Position numbers and translations under genes: made by a program | The notes under the pieces: generated by a model | Seen by the model: the letters and a program-made list of their open reading frames with translations, nothing else | What the model was told of the DNA's origin: nothing | Databases searched by the model: none | In this document: positions 48,840 through 57,687 of the stretch, piece after piece | How positions within the stretch are numbered: position 1 is the first letter of the stretch | Layout: the number at the start of each line of letters is the position of its first letter | DNA from: Candidatus Melainabacteria bacterium | Lineage (GTDB): Bacteria > Cyanobacteriota > Vampirovibrionia > 2-02-FULL-35-15 | DNA length: 64,000 nucleotides | NCBI GenBank assembly: GCA_016201905.1 | Contig: JACQBQ010000018.1 | Span: 79,971-143,970 of the forward strand | Reading direction: 5' to 3'

Positions 48840-50185
48840 GGATAGCCCCTTCTAAATTTGTTATATTTCTCCTGCCTCTCCAACTCTCTCTCCATCTTTT
48901 CCTGAACTTCATCAAGCGCATCTTTTGGATCTTTTTCAAGTTTCATTACAGATTCAAATGCTCTTTTTAATTCTCTTCTATAGAGTTCATAAAAAGTAGC
49001 CTGTGGAAAAAACATTGCATCTTTTGATTTCGCCAGGTCTATGAAAACTTTTATAAAAGGATGTGGGTGTTTTTTTATAAAATCATCCCTGTCTGAATAA
49101 ATAAGCGGTGAAAACTTTCCCTGTAGAGTACAAAGCTCTTCTATATTTTCTGGTTTAAGAAGCCATTTTATAAACTCAAATGCTTCATGTGGATGCTTGG
49201 CTCCTTTTGGTATTAAAATACAGTCACAATCGACTATGGTGGTTAATCTGCCATCGCTTGCAGGCATTGGCGCAACACCCCATTTTATATCAGGTGCAAA
49301 GTTTTTAATAAAGTTTCCTTCCCAGACCCCGTTGGTTTCAATAGCTATTTTTCCGCTATAAAAAGGATTGTTTAATCCCTGATAATTTCCACAACCTTCC
49401 TGAAAAGTTTGAATATTTCTTGCTCCTAGTTTTTTGGCAAAACTTTGAGCCCATCTCCATGCCTCAATATTCTTTGGGTTATTTGCTGTAATTCTTCCTC
49501 CTTCAGTGTCTCCCCAGTTCCCACCAAATAATAAAGCATAAAAACCAAATGACCAGGAAGGCCAGCTTGGAAGAAAACCAATCTGAGTTATTTTTCCGTC
49601 TTTATTTTTTTTTGTAATTTTTTCTGAATAGATCTCTATATCTTTTAATGTTTTTGGTGGTTTTTCTGGATCAAGACCAGCTTCTTTGAAAAGATTTTTA
49701 TTCCAGTAAAGTGCTGTTGCTGTAGGTGTGGTGGGCAAAGCCCAGGTATGACCGTATAGATTTAACATTTTCCAATAAGCACTTATGAACAACTTTTCAC
49801 TGATCATGCTTTCAATGCAATAGTCATCTAGCGGTATTAGTGCTTCTCTTGAAGCCAGCTCGGGTACCCAGGCTGCAATTGAACTTATTACATCAGGAGG
49901 TATTCCTCCAATAATTGAAAGCAATGTTTTTTTTCTGGGCTCTGAAATCGTAAGCATTCTAACTTTAATATCAGAATGTGTTCTATTAAATTTATCTACG
50001 AGTTTTTCAATGGCTTTGCCTTCAAAGCCAGTCCAATACTGCCAGTAAGTAATTTCAATTACGTCTTTTTTGTCATTGCGAGCCAAAGGCGAGGCAATCC
50101 CAATCGGGATTGCTTCGTCGCTAACGCTCCTCGCAATGACAATTATTGCTAAAATTATTGTCAATAAAACCAAAAATCTTTTCAT
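48836..50185 (-). CDS. ABC transporter extracellular solute-binding protein, family 1 (sugar-type); N-terminus contains repeat-derived codons
   Basis: ITYWQYWTGFEGKAIEKLVDKFNRTHSDIKVRM..., AFEFIKWLLKPENIEE; residues ~17-38 overlap the 50071-50141 repeat. Confidence 0.88.
   Translation of the reverse strand: MKRFLVLLTIILAIIVIARSVSDEAIPIGIASPLARNDKKDVIEITYWQYWTGFEGKAIEKLVDKFNRTHSDIKVRMLTISEPRKKTLLSIIGGIPPDVISSIAAWVPELASREALIPLDDYCIESMISEKLFISAYWKMLNLYGHTWALPTTPTATALYWNKNLFKEAGLDPEKPPKTLKDIEIYSEKITKKNKDGKITQIGFLPSWPSWSFGFYALLFGGNWGDTEGGRITANNPKNIEAWRWAQSFAKKLGARNIQTFQEGCGNYQGLNNPFYSGKIAIETNGVWEGNFIKNFAPDIKWGVAPMPASDGRLTTIVDCDCILIPKGAKHPHEAFEFIKWLLKPENIEELCTLQGKFSPLIYSDRDDFIKKHPHPFIKVFIDLAKSKDAMFFPQATFYELYRRELKRAFESVMKLEKDPKDALDEVQEKMERELERQEKYNKFRRGYP
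50071..50141. repeat. Inverted-repeat element, GTCATTGCGAG family, copy 2 (inside CDS)
   Basis: TGTCATTGCGAGCCAAAGGCGAGGCAATCCCAATCGGGATTGCTTCGTCGCTAACGCTCCTCGCAATGACA. Confidence 0.9.
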
Positions 50186-50187
50186 TG

Positions 50188-51780
50188 CTAATTAAAACTA
50201 TTTAACCTAAATTGCAGAGCTTCTAATATATGCTCGTCCTTAATAATAGCTGAATTTTCTAAATCAGCAATTGTTCTTGATACCTTTAAAACTCTGTCAT
50301 AACTTCTGGCTGTTAAACAAAAGGTTTTAATTGCTTCTTTTAAAAGTTTTTCTGCACCTGATTGTAATTCACAAAAGTGTTTTATCTCTTTGCTTGATAA
50401 GTGTGAATTTGTATGTAGGATAGAAATATCCTTATATCTTCTTTTTTGAATTTCGCTTGATTTTAAAACCTTTTCTTTTATTGCTTTTGAGCTGTGGCTT
50501 TCATCTGTTTTCTTGCTAGTTAACTCAGCTTCAGTAAGCCGTTTTACTTCTACCTGTAAGTCAATCCTGTCTAAAATTGGTCCTGAAATTCTCCCTTGAT
50601 ATTTTTTAATATTGTTTGAAGCACAAATGCATTTTTTGACTGAATCTCCAAAATACCCGCACGGACAGGGATTACATGCAGCTATTAAAATAAAATCACA
50701 AGGGAATGTACAGCTTTTTCTTGATCTTGAAATTGTAATTTCTTTTATTTCAAGTGCTTGCCTTAGACTATCTAAAACTTGTTTCTGAAACTCTGTAATC
50801 TCATCTAAAAATAAAACGCCTTTATGTGCCAGTGAAATTTCGCCTGGCTGTGGCGCGGAGCCCCCGCCAATTAATCCGGCTGTACTTGTGCTGTGGTGGG
50901 GAGAGCGAAAAGGTCTGTTTGCAATTAACTTTGTTTCTCTATTTAACTTCCCTGCTATTGAGTATATTTGAGTGACTTCTATTTTTTCTTCGTGGTTTAA
51001 TGAAGGCAGAATTGTACTTAGCCTTTGAGCCAGCATTGATTTTCCACTTCCAGGTGAACCTATCATTAAAATGTGATGCTGACCGCTTGCTGCTATTTCA
51101 AATGCCCTTTTTGCAAGCATTTGCCCTTTTACATCGCTAAAATCATTTTGATTGATGAGGTTTTTATTTTCAATTTTAGTGTTTGGACCTTTTGTTAGCG
51201 GTTTAATTTGATTTAAATTATTTATGACGTGAATTGCTTCACTTAAATCTGATACAGGATAAATTTTTATTCCTTCAATTAGCGATGCTTCTTCCTGATT
51301 TTCCTTTGGGATTATAATTCCTTTTGCATTTTTATTTTTTGCCAGAATTACAAAAGATAAAATCCCATTTACTTGCCTGACTTTACCTGACAAACCCAGC
51401 TCACCTGCAACATACATGTCTTCCAGATTATTTTTATTTAGTACTTCAATCCCGGATAGTATGCCAATGGCTATTGGCAAGTCATAAGTAGGTCCTGCTT
51501 TTTTTGTATCTGCTGGAGCAAGATTTACAACGATTTTTTTACTTGGGAATTCTAGTCCACTTGACTTTATTGCAGCTCTTACTCTTTCTCTGGACTCATT
51601 TATAGCAGTATCCGGAAGCCCGACCAGAATAAAATGTGGAAGTCCACCTGAAATATCTACTTCAATTTCAACAGGATAAGCACTTACTCCAATTAATCCA
51701 CATGAGTATATTTTTGCAAATGTGCTTTTTACATCTGTTTCAATAATTTCAATTTCTTCTTTTTTTTCTATAATCTTCAC
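50188..51780 (-). CDS. comM: YifB/ComM family Mg-chelatase-like AAA ATPase
   Basis: FILVGLPDTAINESRERVRAAIKSSG, MIGSPGSGKSMLAQRL, RPFRSPHHSTSTAGLIGGG, AACNPCPCGYFGD. Confidence 0.95.
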   Translation of the reverse strand: MKIIEKKEEIEIIETDVKSTFAKIYSCGLIGVSAYPVEIEVDISGGLPHFILVGLPDTAINESRERVRAAIKSSGLEFPSKKIVVNLAPADTKKAGPTYDLPIAIGILSGIEVLNKNNLEDMYVAGELGLSGKVRQVNGILSFVILAKNKNAKGIIIPKENQEEASLIEGIKIYPVSDLSEAIHVINNLNQIKPLTKGPNTKIENKNLINQNDFSDVKGQMLAKRAFEIAASGQHHILMIGSPGSGKSMLAQRLSTILPSLNHEEKIEVTQIYSIAGKLNRETKLIANRPFRSPHHSTSTAGLIGGGSAPQPGEISLAHKGVLFLDEITEFQKQVLDSLRQALEIKEITISRSRKSCTFPCDFILIAACNPCPCGYFGDSVKKCICASNNIKKYQGRISGPILDRIDLQVEVKRLTEAELTSKKTDESHSSKAIKEKVLKSSEIQKRRYKDISILHTNSHLSSKEIKHFCELQSGAEKLLKEAIKTFCLTARSYDRVLKVSRTIADLENSAIIKDEHILEALQFRLNSFN

Positions 51781-51813
51781 AATGACATTTAATCAGATTA
51801 GAGATTAAATTCC

Positions 51814-51880
51814 TGTAACCAAAGGTTACATCTGTGTAATTATGAAAATAATTTAATCAATTGTGTAACCAAAGGTTACA
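51814..51880. promoter_or_regulatory. Two identical 17-bp palindromes TGTAACCAAAGGTTACA
   Basis: Copies at 51814-51830 and 51864-51880, exactly 50 bp apart, in the cdd-comM intergenic region. Confidence 0.7.
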
Positions 51881-51892
51881 TTTTTATGTAAC

Positions 51893-52774
51893 TTATAACT
51901 TAAATGCCCATGGCAATAGCTCTTCAATAGTCGTAACACCCATATTATCGATTATTATTTTTGTTTTTGGATCGCAGTAGTCTGAAATTAGCTGTAATGT
52001 ATCGCCTGGTGGGTATTTTATAAATGGAAAAGCAAAAGCAATTGCTTTAATTTTATTTTTTATGCTGTGTTTTGCAAAAAGGCTTCCAAAGGTTGCCTTA
52101 AGTGGTTCTACTGAACACCCGAAAGAATTACTGTCAACTGTGCATGCAGAAATATTGTCTCTTATATTTTCTACAAGAATGGAAACTCCATATTTTTCTT
52201 TTGAGTGTGGAGTATGAGCATTGTGTAATGCATTTCTGGCAAGATCTAAAACATCCATCTCTTCTATAGTCAGGTTTTTTAATTTGCTTGAATCAAGAAT
52301 AGGATGAGGCAGAAGTTCTTTTGGAGTAAATGTTCTTTCAATACTATCAACTAATATTATTCCTTTTGAATCAAGTTTCTGTAGGATAACTTCTCTGCAT
52401 GCACCACATGGGGTGAATTTATTTACCTCTAATTTTTCTAAGTTACCTTTTGATTTTTCATAAGCTTTTGGCAAACTGATTGCTAAAGCTATAAATTTCT
52501 TATAACCTGCAGATATACCGTTAAAAATTGCAACTCTTTCAGCACAAACAGCTAAATGTATTGTTGGTTCTGAATTAGTACCTGAAAATACCTTTAGCTT
52601 TTTATTTTGGTCAATACCAACAACAACAGCACCTACAGGAAACTGGCTGTATGGAGACCATGAATTATGAGATACCTCTTTAGCTAGATATTTTAAATTG
52701 TCAAAAGATAGATTTGAGCTTGTTAGGAGCTCTTCTATTTCTTTGTATGAGCTTATTATTTCACTTGATGCCAT
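51893..52774 (-). CDS. cdd: Cytidine deaminase (two-domain)
   Basis: NSWSPYSQFPVGAVVVG, HLAVCAERVAIFNG, FTPCGACREVI; second degenerate deaminase domain. Confidence 0.9.
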   Translation of the reverse strand: MASSEIISSYKEIEELLTSSNLSFDNLKYLAKEVSHNSWSPYSQFPVGAVVVGIDQNKKLKVFSGTNSEPTIHLAVCAERVAIFNGISAGYKKFIALAISLPKAYEKSKGNLEKLEVNKFTPCGACREVILQKLDSKGIILVDSIERTFTPKELLPHPILDSSKLKNLTIEEMDVLDLARNALHNAHTPHSKEKYGVSILVENIRDNISACTVDSNSFGCSVEPLKATFGSLFAKHSIKNKIKAIAFAFPFIKYPPGDTLQLISDYCDPKTKIIIDNMGVTTIEELLPWAFKL

Positions 52775-52882
52775 TGAGTAAAAGAGTACAAATCTGTTAA
52801 AATCCTTTTGTTATAAGCTAGCATAAATTAAAGAGTTATGGGATTGGGGAATTAGAAATATTTAGCGTACTTGCACTTAAGA

Positions 52883-52960
52883 GGATTTGTTCCGCTCTAG
52901 ATGGACAAATCCGATCAAAGGAAAGGGGCCGGTTGACGGAAGCTGCAGCTTGTCTGCAGC
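52883..52960 (+). promoter_or_regulatory. Structured efp leader: two hairpins flanking a purine-rich tract
   Basis: GGATTTGT...ACAAATCC hairpin, AAAGGAAAGGGG tract, then GCTGCAG-CTTGT-CTGCAGC hairpin, 12 nt before ATG. Confidence 0.5.
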
Positions 52961-52972
52961 AATATAAAAAAC

Positions 52973-53536
52973 ATGATTTCAGTTAATGATTTTCGTACAG
53001 GTCAGACAGTTCTCTGGAACAATGGAATTTGGACAGTTATTGAATTCCTGCATGTAAAACCTGGAAAAGGTGCAGCATTTGTCAGGGCCAAATTAAAAAA
53101 TGTTGAAAAGGGAAATGTAATTGAGACTACATTTAGAGGTGGAGAAAAAATTCCTTCTGCAAATGTTGAAAAAAAAGAAATGCAATATCTATATAAATCA
53201 GCCGACAGGATCACTTTTATGGATACCTCATCTTATGAACAAATTGAAGTTGGTGAAGCGCAAGTTGGTGAACAGGTAAAGTACTTAAAAGAAGGTACTA
53301 ATGTAATGGTTTTATTTTTTAATGAGAAGATCATCGGGATAGATATACCTGCACATGTGGAATTAAAAGTTGCTGACACACCGCCAGGTTATAAAGGTGA
53401 TACTGCCGCTGGGAATAATAAGCCAGCTACCCTTGAGACTGGAGCTCAGGTTTCAGTACCATTTTTTGTAAACATTGGAGATATTGTTAGAATCGATACA
53501 AGAAATAATCAATATATTGATAGAGTAAAGGCATAA
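52973..53536 (+). CDS. efp: Elongation factor P
   Basis: DFRTGQTVLWNNGIWTVIEFLHVKPGKGAAFVRAKLKN, GYKGDTAAGNNKPATLETGAQVSVPFFVNIGD. Confidence 0.96.
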   Translation: MISVNDFRTGQTVLWNNGIWTVIEFLHVKPGKGAAFVRAKLKNVEKGNVIETTFRGGEKIPSANVEKKEMQYLYKSADRITFMDTSSYEQIEVGEAQVGEQVKYLKEGTNVMVLFFNEKIIGIDIPAHVELKVADTPPGYKGDTAAGNNKPATLETGAQVSVPFFVNIGDIVRIDTRNNQYIDRVKA

Positions 53537-53562
53537 GGAAATGAGGTAATACTAAAAAGTCG

Positions 53563-53643
53563 TGAGCGAAGAATGTTGCGGTAAGCAATATTCTGAGCGT
53601 TGTGAAGGAAAAGGAAAAATCTTGTTCAAAGCGAGATTTTTCC
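53563..53643 (+). promoter_or_regulatory. Repeated structured leader element, copy 3 (upstream of accB)
   Basis: TGAGCGAAGAATGTTGCGGTAAGCAATATTCTGAGCGTTGTGAAGGAAAAGGAAAAATCTTGTTCAAAGCGAGATTTTTCC. Confidence 0.75.
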
Positions 53644-53656
53644 GATATATAAAAGC

Positions 53657-54100
53657 ATGAAGATTCCATGGGAAGAAATTGAAGAACTTACTAAATACCT
53701 TAAAGATAAAGGTCTTACTGAAATTACAATTGAAACTAAGGAAGAAAAGATTACCGTTAAGAAAGATTTACATGGAGAAGTTACCTCTACTGTAATTCCA
53801 CAAGGTGTAAAGTCTGAGAAGATTCCTAAAAAAGAAAAGACAACTGAACCAGAATCAAAGTTTCATGAAATTACATCTCCAATGGTTGGCACATTTTATA
53901 TGGCGCCAAGTCCTGGTTCAGACCCATTTGTTCAGGTTGGTTCAAAAGTTAAGCCTGGTGATGTACTTTGTATTATTGAAGCAATGAAAATCATGAATGA
54001 ATTGCCCAGTGAAGTTTCAGGAACAGTGGTTGAAATCCTTGCTAAGGATAATCAAACGATTGAATTTGGACAAGCCATAATGAGGATTCAGCCGGTTTAG
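53657..54100 (+). CDS. accB: Biotin carboxyl carrier protein of acetyl-CoA carboxylase
   Basis: EITSPMVGTFYMAPSPGSDPFVQVGSKVKPGDVLCIIEAMKIMNELPSEVSG. Confidence 0.96.
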   Translation: MKIPWEEIEELTKYLKDKGLTEITIETKEEKITVKKDLHGEVTSTVIPQGVKSEKIPKKEKTTEPESKFHEITSPMVGTFYMAPSPGSDPFVQVGSKVKPGDVLCIIEAMKIMNELPSEVSGTVVEILAKDNQTIEFGQAIMRIQPV

Positions 54101-54122
54101 TAAGCTTGGAATAAAATATTCT

Positions 54123-54548
54123 ATGTTATGGATTGGAGGTAGTATGAAAAAAAATGTAAGTTTGTTTCTTTTGCTCTCATTGTTTTTAAACTTGTTTTCT
54201 CCTTTATTTGCAGCAGATGTTGCTAAAGTAGAGAAAATAATTGATCAAGATACAAAAAAGGCACAGGAGCAGGCGCCTAAACCAATTAAATTTTTAAATG
54301 CAAAGTATTTAAATGTAACTGTAGTCATTGAAGGTCCTGATGGTAAACCAATTGGCAACAACTGGTCGATTTCCAGAAATCAAATATCTCAAAAACCTCA
54401 ACCACTTATTTATAATGGTGAAAGGATTTTGCTTTCTCCAGAACGAAAAATAAAAATTTTTACATCAACTGGTTTTGAGCTACAAAGATATGGTTTTGAA
54501 TTAGATGTTGACCCGGAAGACTCTAGTTATATTTGGGTCTTGAAATGA
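54123..54548 (+). CDS. Hypothetical exported protein (start may be ATG 54144)
   Basis: Signal peptide MKKNVSLFLLLSLFLNLFSPLFAA; 141 aa; no family recognised. Confidence 0.6.
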   Translation: MLWIGGSMKKNVSLFLLLSLFLNLFSPLFAADVAKVEKIIDQDTKKAQEQAPKPIKFLNAKYLNVTVVIEGPDGKPIGNNWSISRNQISQKPQPLIYNGERILLSPERKIKIFTSTGFELQRYGFELDVDPEDSSYIWVLK

Positions 54549-54566
54549 GGAAGTGCTAACTTTAAG

Positions 54567-54660
54567 TGTCATTGCGAGGAAGCCCAGAAGGCTGACGAAG
54601 CAATCTTACAAACTCTTCACAGCATTGAAATTGTCACATCTCTCCGCCCTCGCAATGACA
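54567..54660. repeat. Inverted-repeat element, GTCATTGCGAG family, copy 3 (intergenic)
   Basis: TGTCATTGCGAGGAAGCCCAGAAGGCTGACGAAGCAATCTT ... CGCCCTCGCAATGACA. Confidence 0.85.
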
Positions 54661-54674
54661 TATTAATAGTTGGA

Positions 54675-56060
54675 CTAAGGTGTTGCTAGGTTTTTTTGTG
54701 CAGTTGTTAAACTGCTACGAATTGCATCTAATACTTTTTTTCCTTGAATGATTTCAATTTCTTTAAAACGATTTGAAGAAATCTCAGTATTGTATGGAAT
54801 TACTATGCGTTCAAAACCTAATTTTATACATTCCTTTATTCTATTTTCAATTTGATTAACCTCTCTTATTTCACCTGTTAAGCCGATTTCTCCAATGTAC
54901 ACTGTTTTTTTTATGGGAATAACATCCTGCTTGCAGCTCACGATGGACATGGCTATCGATAAATCAAGAGCAGGCTCATAACTACTTAAACCACCGACAA
55001 GGTTTACAAATAAATCATGTTTTGAGAAATTAAAACCAACCCGCCTTTCTAAAATTGCAATTATTTGTAAAACACGATTGTAATCTAGTCCATTTGCAAC
55101 ACGTCTGGGGGTGGTATAAGATGTGCCCCCAACAAGAGCCTGGATTTCTGCAATTATAGTTTTACTTCCCTCAACTAGTGCTGAATATGTACTTCCTGGA
55201 ACAGAGTCTTTGTTCTGAGACATAAATAAAAAACTTGGATTTAAAATTATCTTTAATCCTGTTTCTTTCATTTCAAATACAGCAATTTCATCTGAAGAGC
55301 CAAAACGATTTTTTGTAGCACGCAATATTCTAAAATTGTGGAATTTTTCACCTTCAAAATACAAGACAGTGTCTACAATGTGTTCAAGTACCTTTGGTCC
55401 AGCGATAAGCCCTTCTTTATTTACATGTCCGACTAATATGGTGGTTATGTTTTTATCTTTTGCTAGCCTTAGAAGTTTATTTGCACACTCTCTTACCTGG
55501 CTGACATTTCCTGCTGTTGACTCTAGCTCGGGGTGATAAATAGCCTGAATAGAATCAATGATTAAAAAATCCGGCTTTTCTTTTTCAATTAGATCTAAAA
55601 TAATTTCTAAATTATTTTCTGCAAGTAATAAAAGATTTTTATCTTGTAGATTTAATCTCTGAGCTCGAAGTTTGACTTGATAAATTGATTCTTCGGCTGT
55701 TACATAAGCTACTTTCAGATTTCTTGAAAGATGATTAGCTGCTTGTAAAAGAATGGTTGATTTTCCTATGCCGGGTTCGCCACTAAGCAGTATAAGTGAT
55801 CCAATGACAAAGCCACCACCTAAAACGCTATCAAATTCTTTATCAAATGATTTTATCCTTTCAATATTTGAATGATCTATGTTTGAAATTAAACTAAAGC
55901 TGTTTTCTGTTTCACTTGACAGGTTTTGACTTGCAGATTTTTTTCGACTAATTTCTTCAATTAAACTTCCCCATGAATTACACTCAGGACATTTGCCAAT
56001 ATAACTTAGTGATGCATGTCCACATTCTTGGCAGACCCATTTTGATGTAACTTTTGCCAT
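54675..56060 (-). CDS. radA: DNA repair protein RadA
   Basis: CQECGHASLSYIGKCPECNSWGS zinc finger, GEPGIGKSTILLQ, KNRFGSSDEIAVFEM, Lon-like C-terminal domain. Confidence 0.96.
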   Translation of the reverse strand: MAKVTSKWVCQECGHASLSYIGKCPECNSWGSLIEEISRKKSASQNLSSETENSFSLISNIDHSNIERIKSFDKEFDSVLGGGFVIGSLILLSGEPGIGKSTILLQAANHLSRNLKVAYVTAEESIYQVKLRAQRLNLQDKNLLLLAENNLEIILDLIEKEKPDFLIIDSIQAIYHPELESTAGNVSQVRECANKLLRLAKDKNITTILVGHVNKEGLIAGPKVLEHIVDTVLYFEGEKFHNFRILRATKNRFGSSDEIAVFEMKETGLKIILNPSFLFMSQNKDSVPGSTYSALVEGSKTIIAEIQALVGGTSYTTPRRVANGLDYNRVLQIIAILERRVGFNFSKHDLFVNLVGGLSSYEPALDLSIAMSIVSCKQDVIPIKKTVYIGEIGLTGEIREVNQIENRIKECIKLGFERIVIPYNTEISSNRFKEIEIIQGKKVLDAIRSSLTTAQKNLATP

Positions 56061-56089
56061 ATGGAAATTATATAACTTTCTGGCTAATT

Positions 56090-57577
56090 TTATGAGTGGT
56101 TAAGCAGATAGTTTATTAATGCTCTTGTACCAAATCCTGTTGGCCATTTTGCACCATTTGGCCATGCTGGACCTGCAATGTCAAGATGTACAAGTGGTTT
56201 ATCGTTTGTAAATCTTTCTAAAAATACAAACCCTGTTTGTGCACCAGCTAGTCCTTTATCTCCTATATTTTTCATGTCTGCAACATTGCTTTTAATAGAG
56301 TCTCTATTACTGTCGCGTATTGGAAGTTGCCACATATCTTCACCAGCTTCATTGCCAGCTGTAATAACTTTTTGGGCAAAAGGATCACTATTAGTCATTA
56401 CTCCAGCAATATCATCTCCAAGTGCAACCTTGCATGCACCTGTTAGGGTTGCTATGTCAATGATTTCATCTGCACCTTCTCTTACTGCATATGCAATTGC
56501 ATCAGCTAGTATTAACCGTCCCTCTGCATCAGTATTTAAAATCTCAATGGTTTTCCCATTCATTGCAGTAACGATATCTCCAAGCTTCATTGCACCTCCA
56601 CCTGTCATATTTTCAACTGCTGGTGCAATCATAGTAATTTTACTGTCAGGGTGAAACTTTTTCATTGTACTCATAACACCTATTACAGCTGCTGCACCAG
56701 ATTTATCACATTTCATAGTAGCCATTCCGTCAGATGGTTTTATAGAAAGTCCTCCAGAATCAAATGTTACACCTTTTCCAACTATAGCAATATGCTTTTT
56801 AGGCTTTGCTTGAGGTGTGTAGGTGATGACAATAAAACGAGGAGGTTTATCACTTCCTTCAGATACTGCAAGGAATGATCCCATTCCTAATCTCTTGCAA
56901 TCTTTTTTAGTTAAGATTTTAATTTTTAAGTTATTATCTCTTGCAACTTGCTGTGCAACTTGAGCAAGAATTTCTGGTGTCATGTATTTTGCAGGTTCAC
57001 TAGCAATATTTCTTGCTAATGTTTGAGCATTTGCAGTAATGGTCCCCAAGTGTATTCCTTGCGAGCATATTCCTTGATAAAAGTTTACAAGCCTTGCTTC
57101 ATCACTTGGACTAATTATTTGCAAGTTTTGTAATCCACTATAATCATCTTCACTGGATTTATATTTATCAAATTTGTAAGCAGTAAAATATGCGCTCTCA
57201 GTAATGGCTTTTGCAGTTTTTAAAAGAATATAGTCCTTATCAGGAAGCAACATAGAAACATTGTCTAGTCTTTCTTTCTCAGCAGTGCTAACAGCGATAC
57301 TGGCAATCTTTCTAATTCTATTTAGATTTAGCCTTTCTTTTTCACCAGCTCCTATTAGAATTATTTTGGTTGCTGTAGAATAATCACATCCTGTTCTAAT
57401 TATTAAAGTTTTACCTAGCTCTCCTGTAAATTTTTCTTCTAATACAACTTTTGAAATGAATCCGGTTAGTTCACTTGCTAATTCCTTTTCTTGGCTTTCT
57501 ATACCTTTCCCTTTGTAAAAGGATGCAATTATTGCAGCGTTGACTGGAGGGATAGAAGGTGATCCAATTACTTTCAT
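56090..57577 (-). CDS. Leucyl aminopeptidase (M17), copy A
   Basis: VGKGVTFDSGGLSIKPSDGMATMKCDKSGAAAVIG, ILNTDAEGRLILADA. Confidence 0.94.
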   Translation of the reverse strand: MKVIGSPSIPPVNAAIIASFYKGKGIESQEKELASELTGFISKVVLEEKFTGELGKTLIIRTGCDYSTATKIILIGAGEKERLNLNRIRKIASIAVSTAEKERLDNVSMLLPDKDYILLKTAKAITESAYFTAYKFDKYKSSEDDYSGLQNLQIISPSDEARLVNFYQGICSQGIHLGTITANAQTLARNIASEPAKYMTPEILAQVAQQVARDNNLKIKILTKKDCKRLGMGSFLAVSEGSDKPPRFIVITYTPQAKPKKHIAIVGKGVTFDSGGLSIKPSDGMATMKCDKSGAAAVIGVMSTMKKFHPDSKITMIAPAVENMTGGGAMKLGDIVTAMNGKTIEILNTDAEGRLILADAIAYAVREGADEIIDIATLTGACKVALGDDIAGVMTNSDPFAQKVITAGNEAGEDMWQLPIRDSNRDSIKSNVADMKNIGDKGLAGAQTGFVFLERFTNDKPLVHLDIAGPAWPNGAKWPTGFGTRALINYLLNHS

Positions 57578-57687
57578 CTTAATCTCCTTTCATAGAACCT
57601 TGTGGATATAGTATTTCTACCAATTAAAATTAAACAAATCTTACCAGCAAATAGAAAAAAGTAAAAGGTGTTTACACTAAGATAAAA

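Noticed and set aside
53487-53669. Minus ORF sharing peptide EKSRFEQDFSFSFTTLRIL with the ORF at 60526-60714
   Set aside because: The shared peptide is an antisense translation of the repeated leader element (copies 3 and 4), not a protein family.
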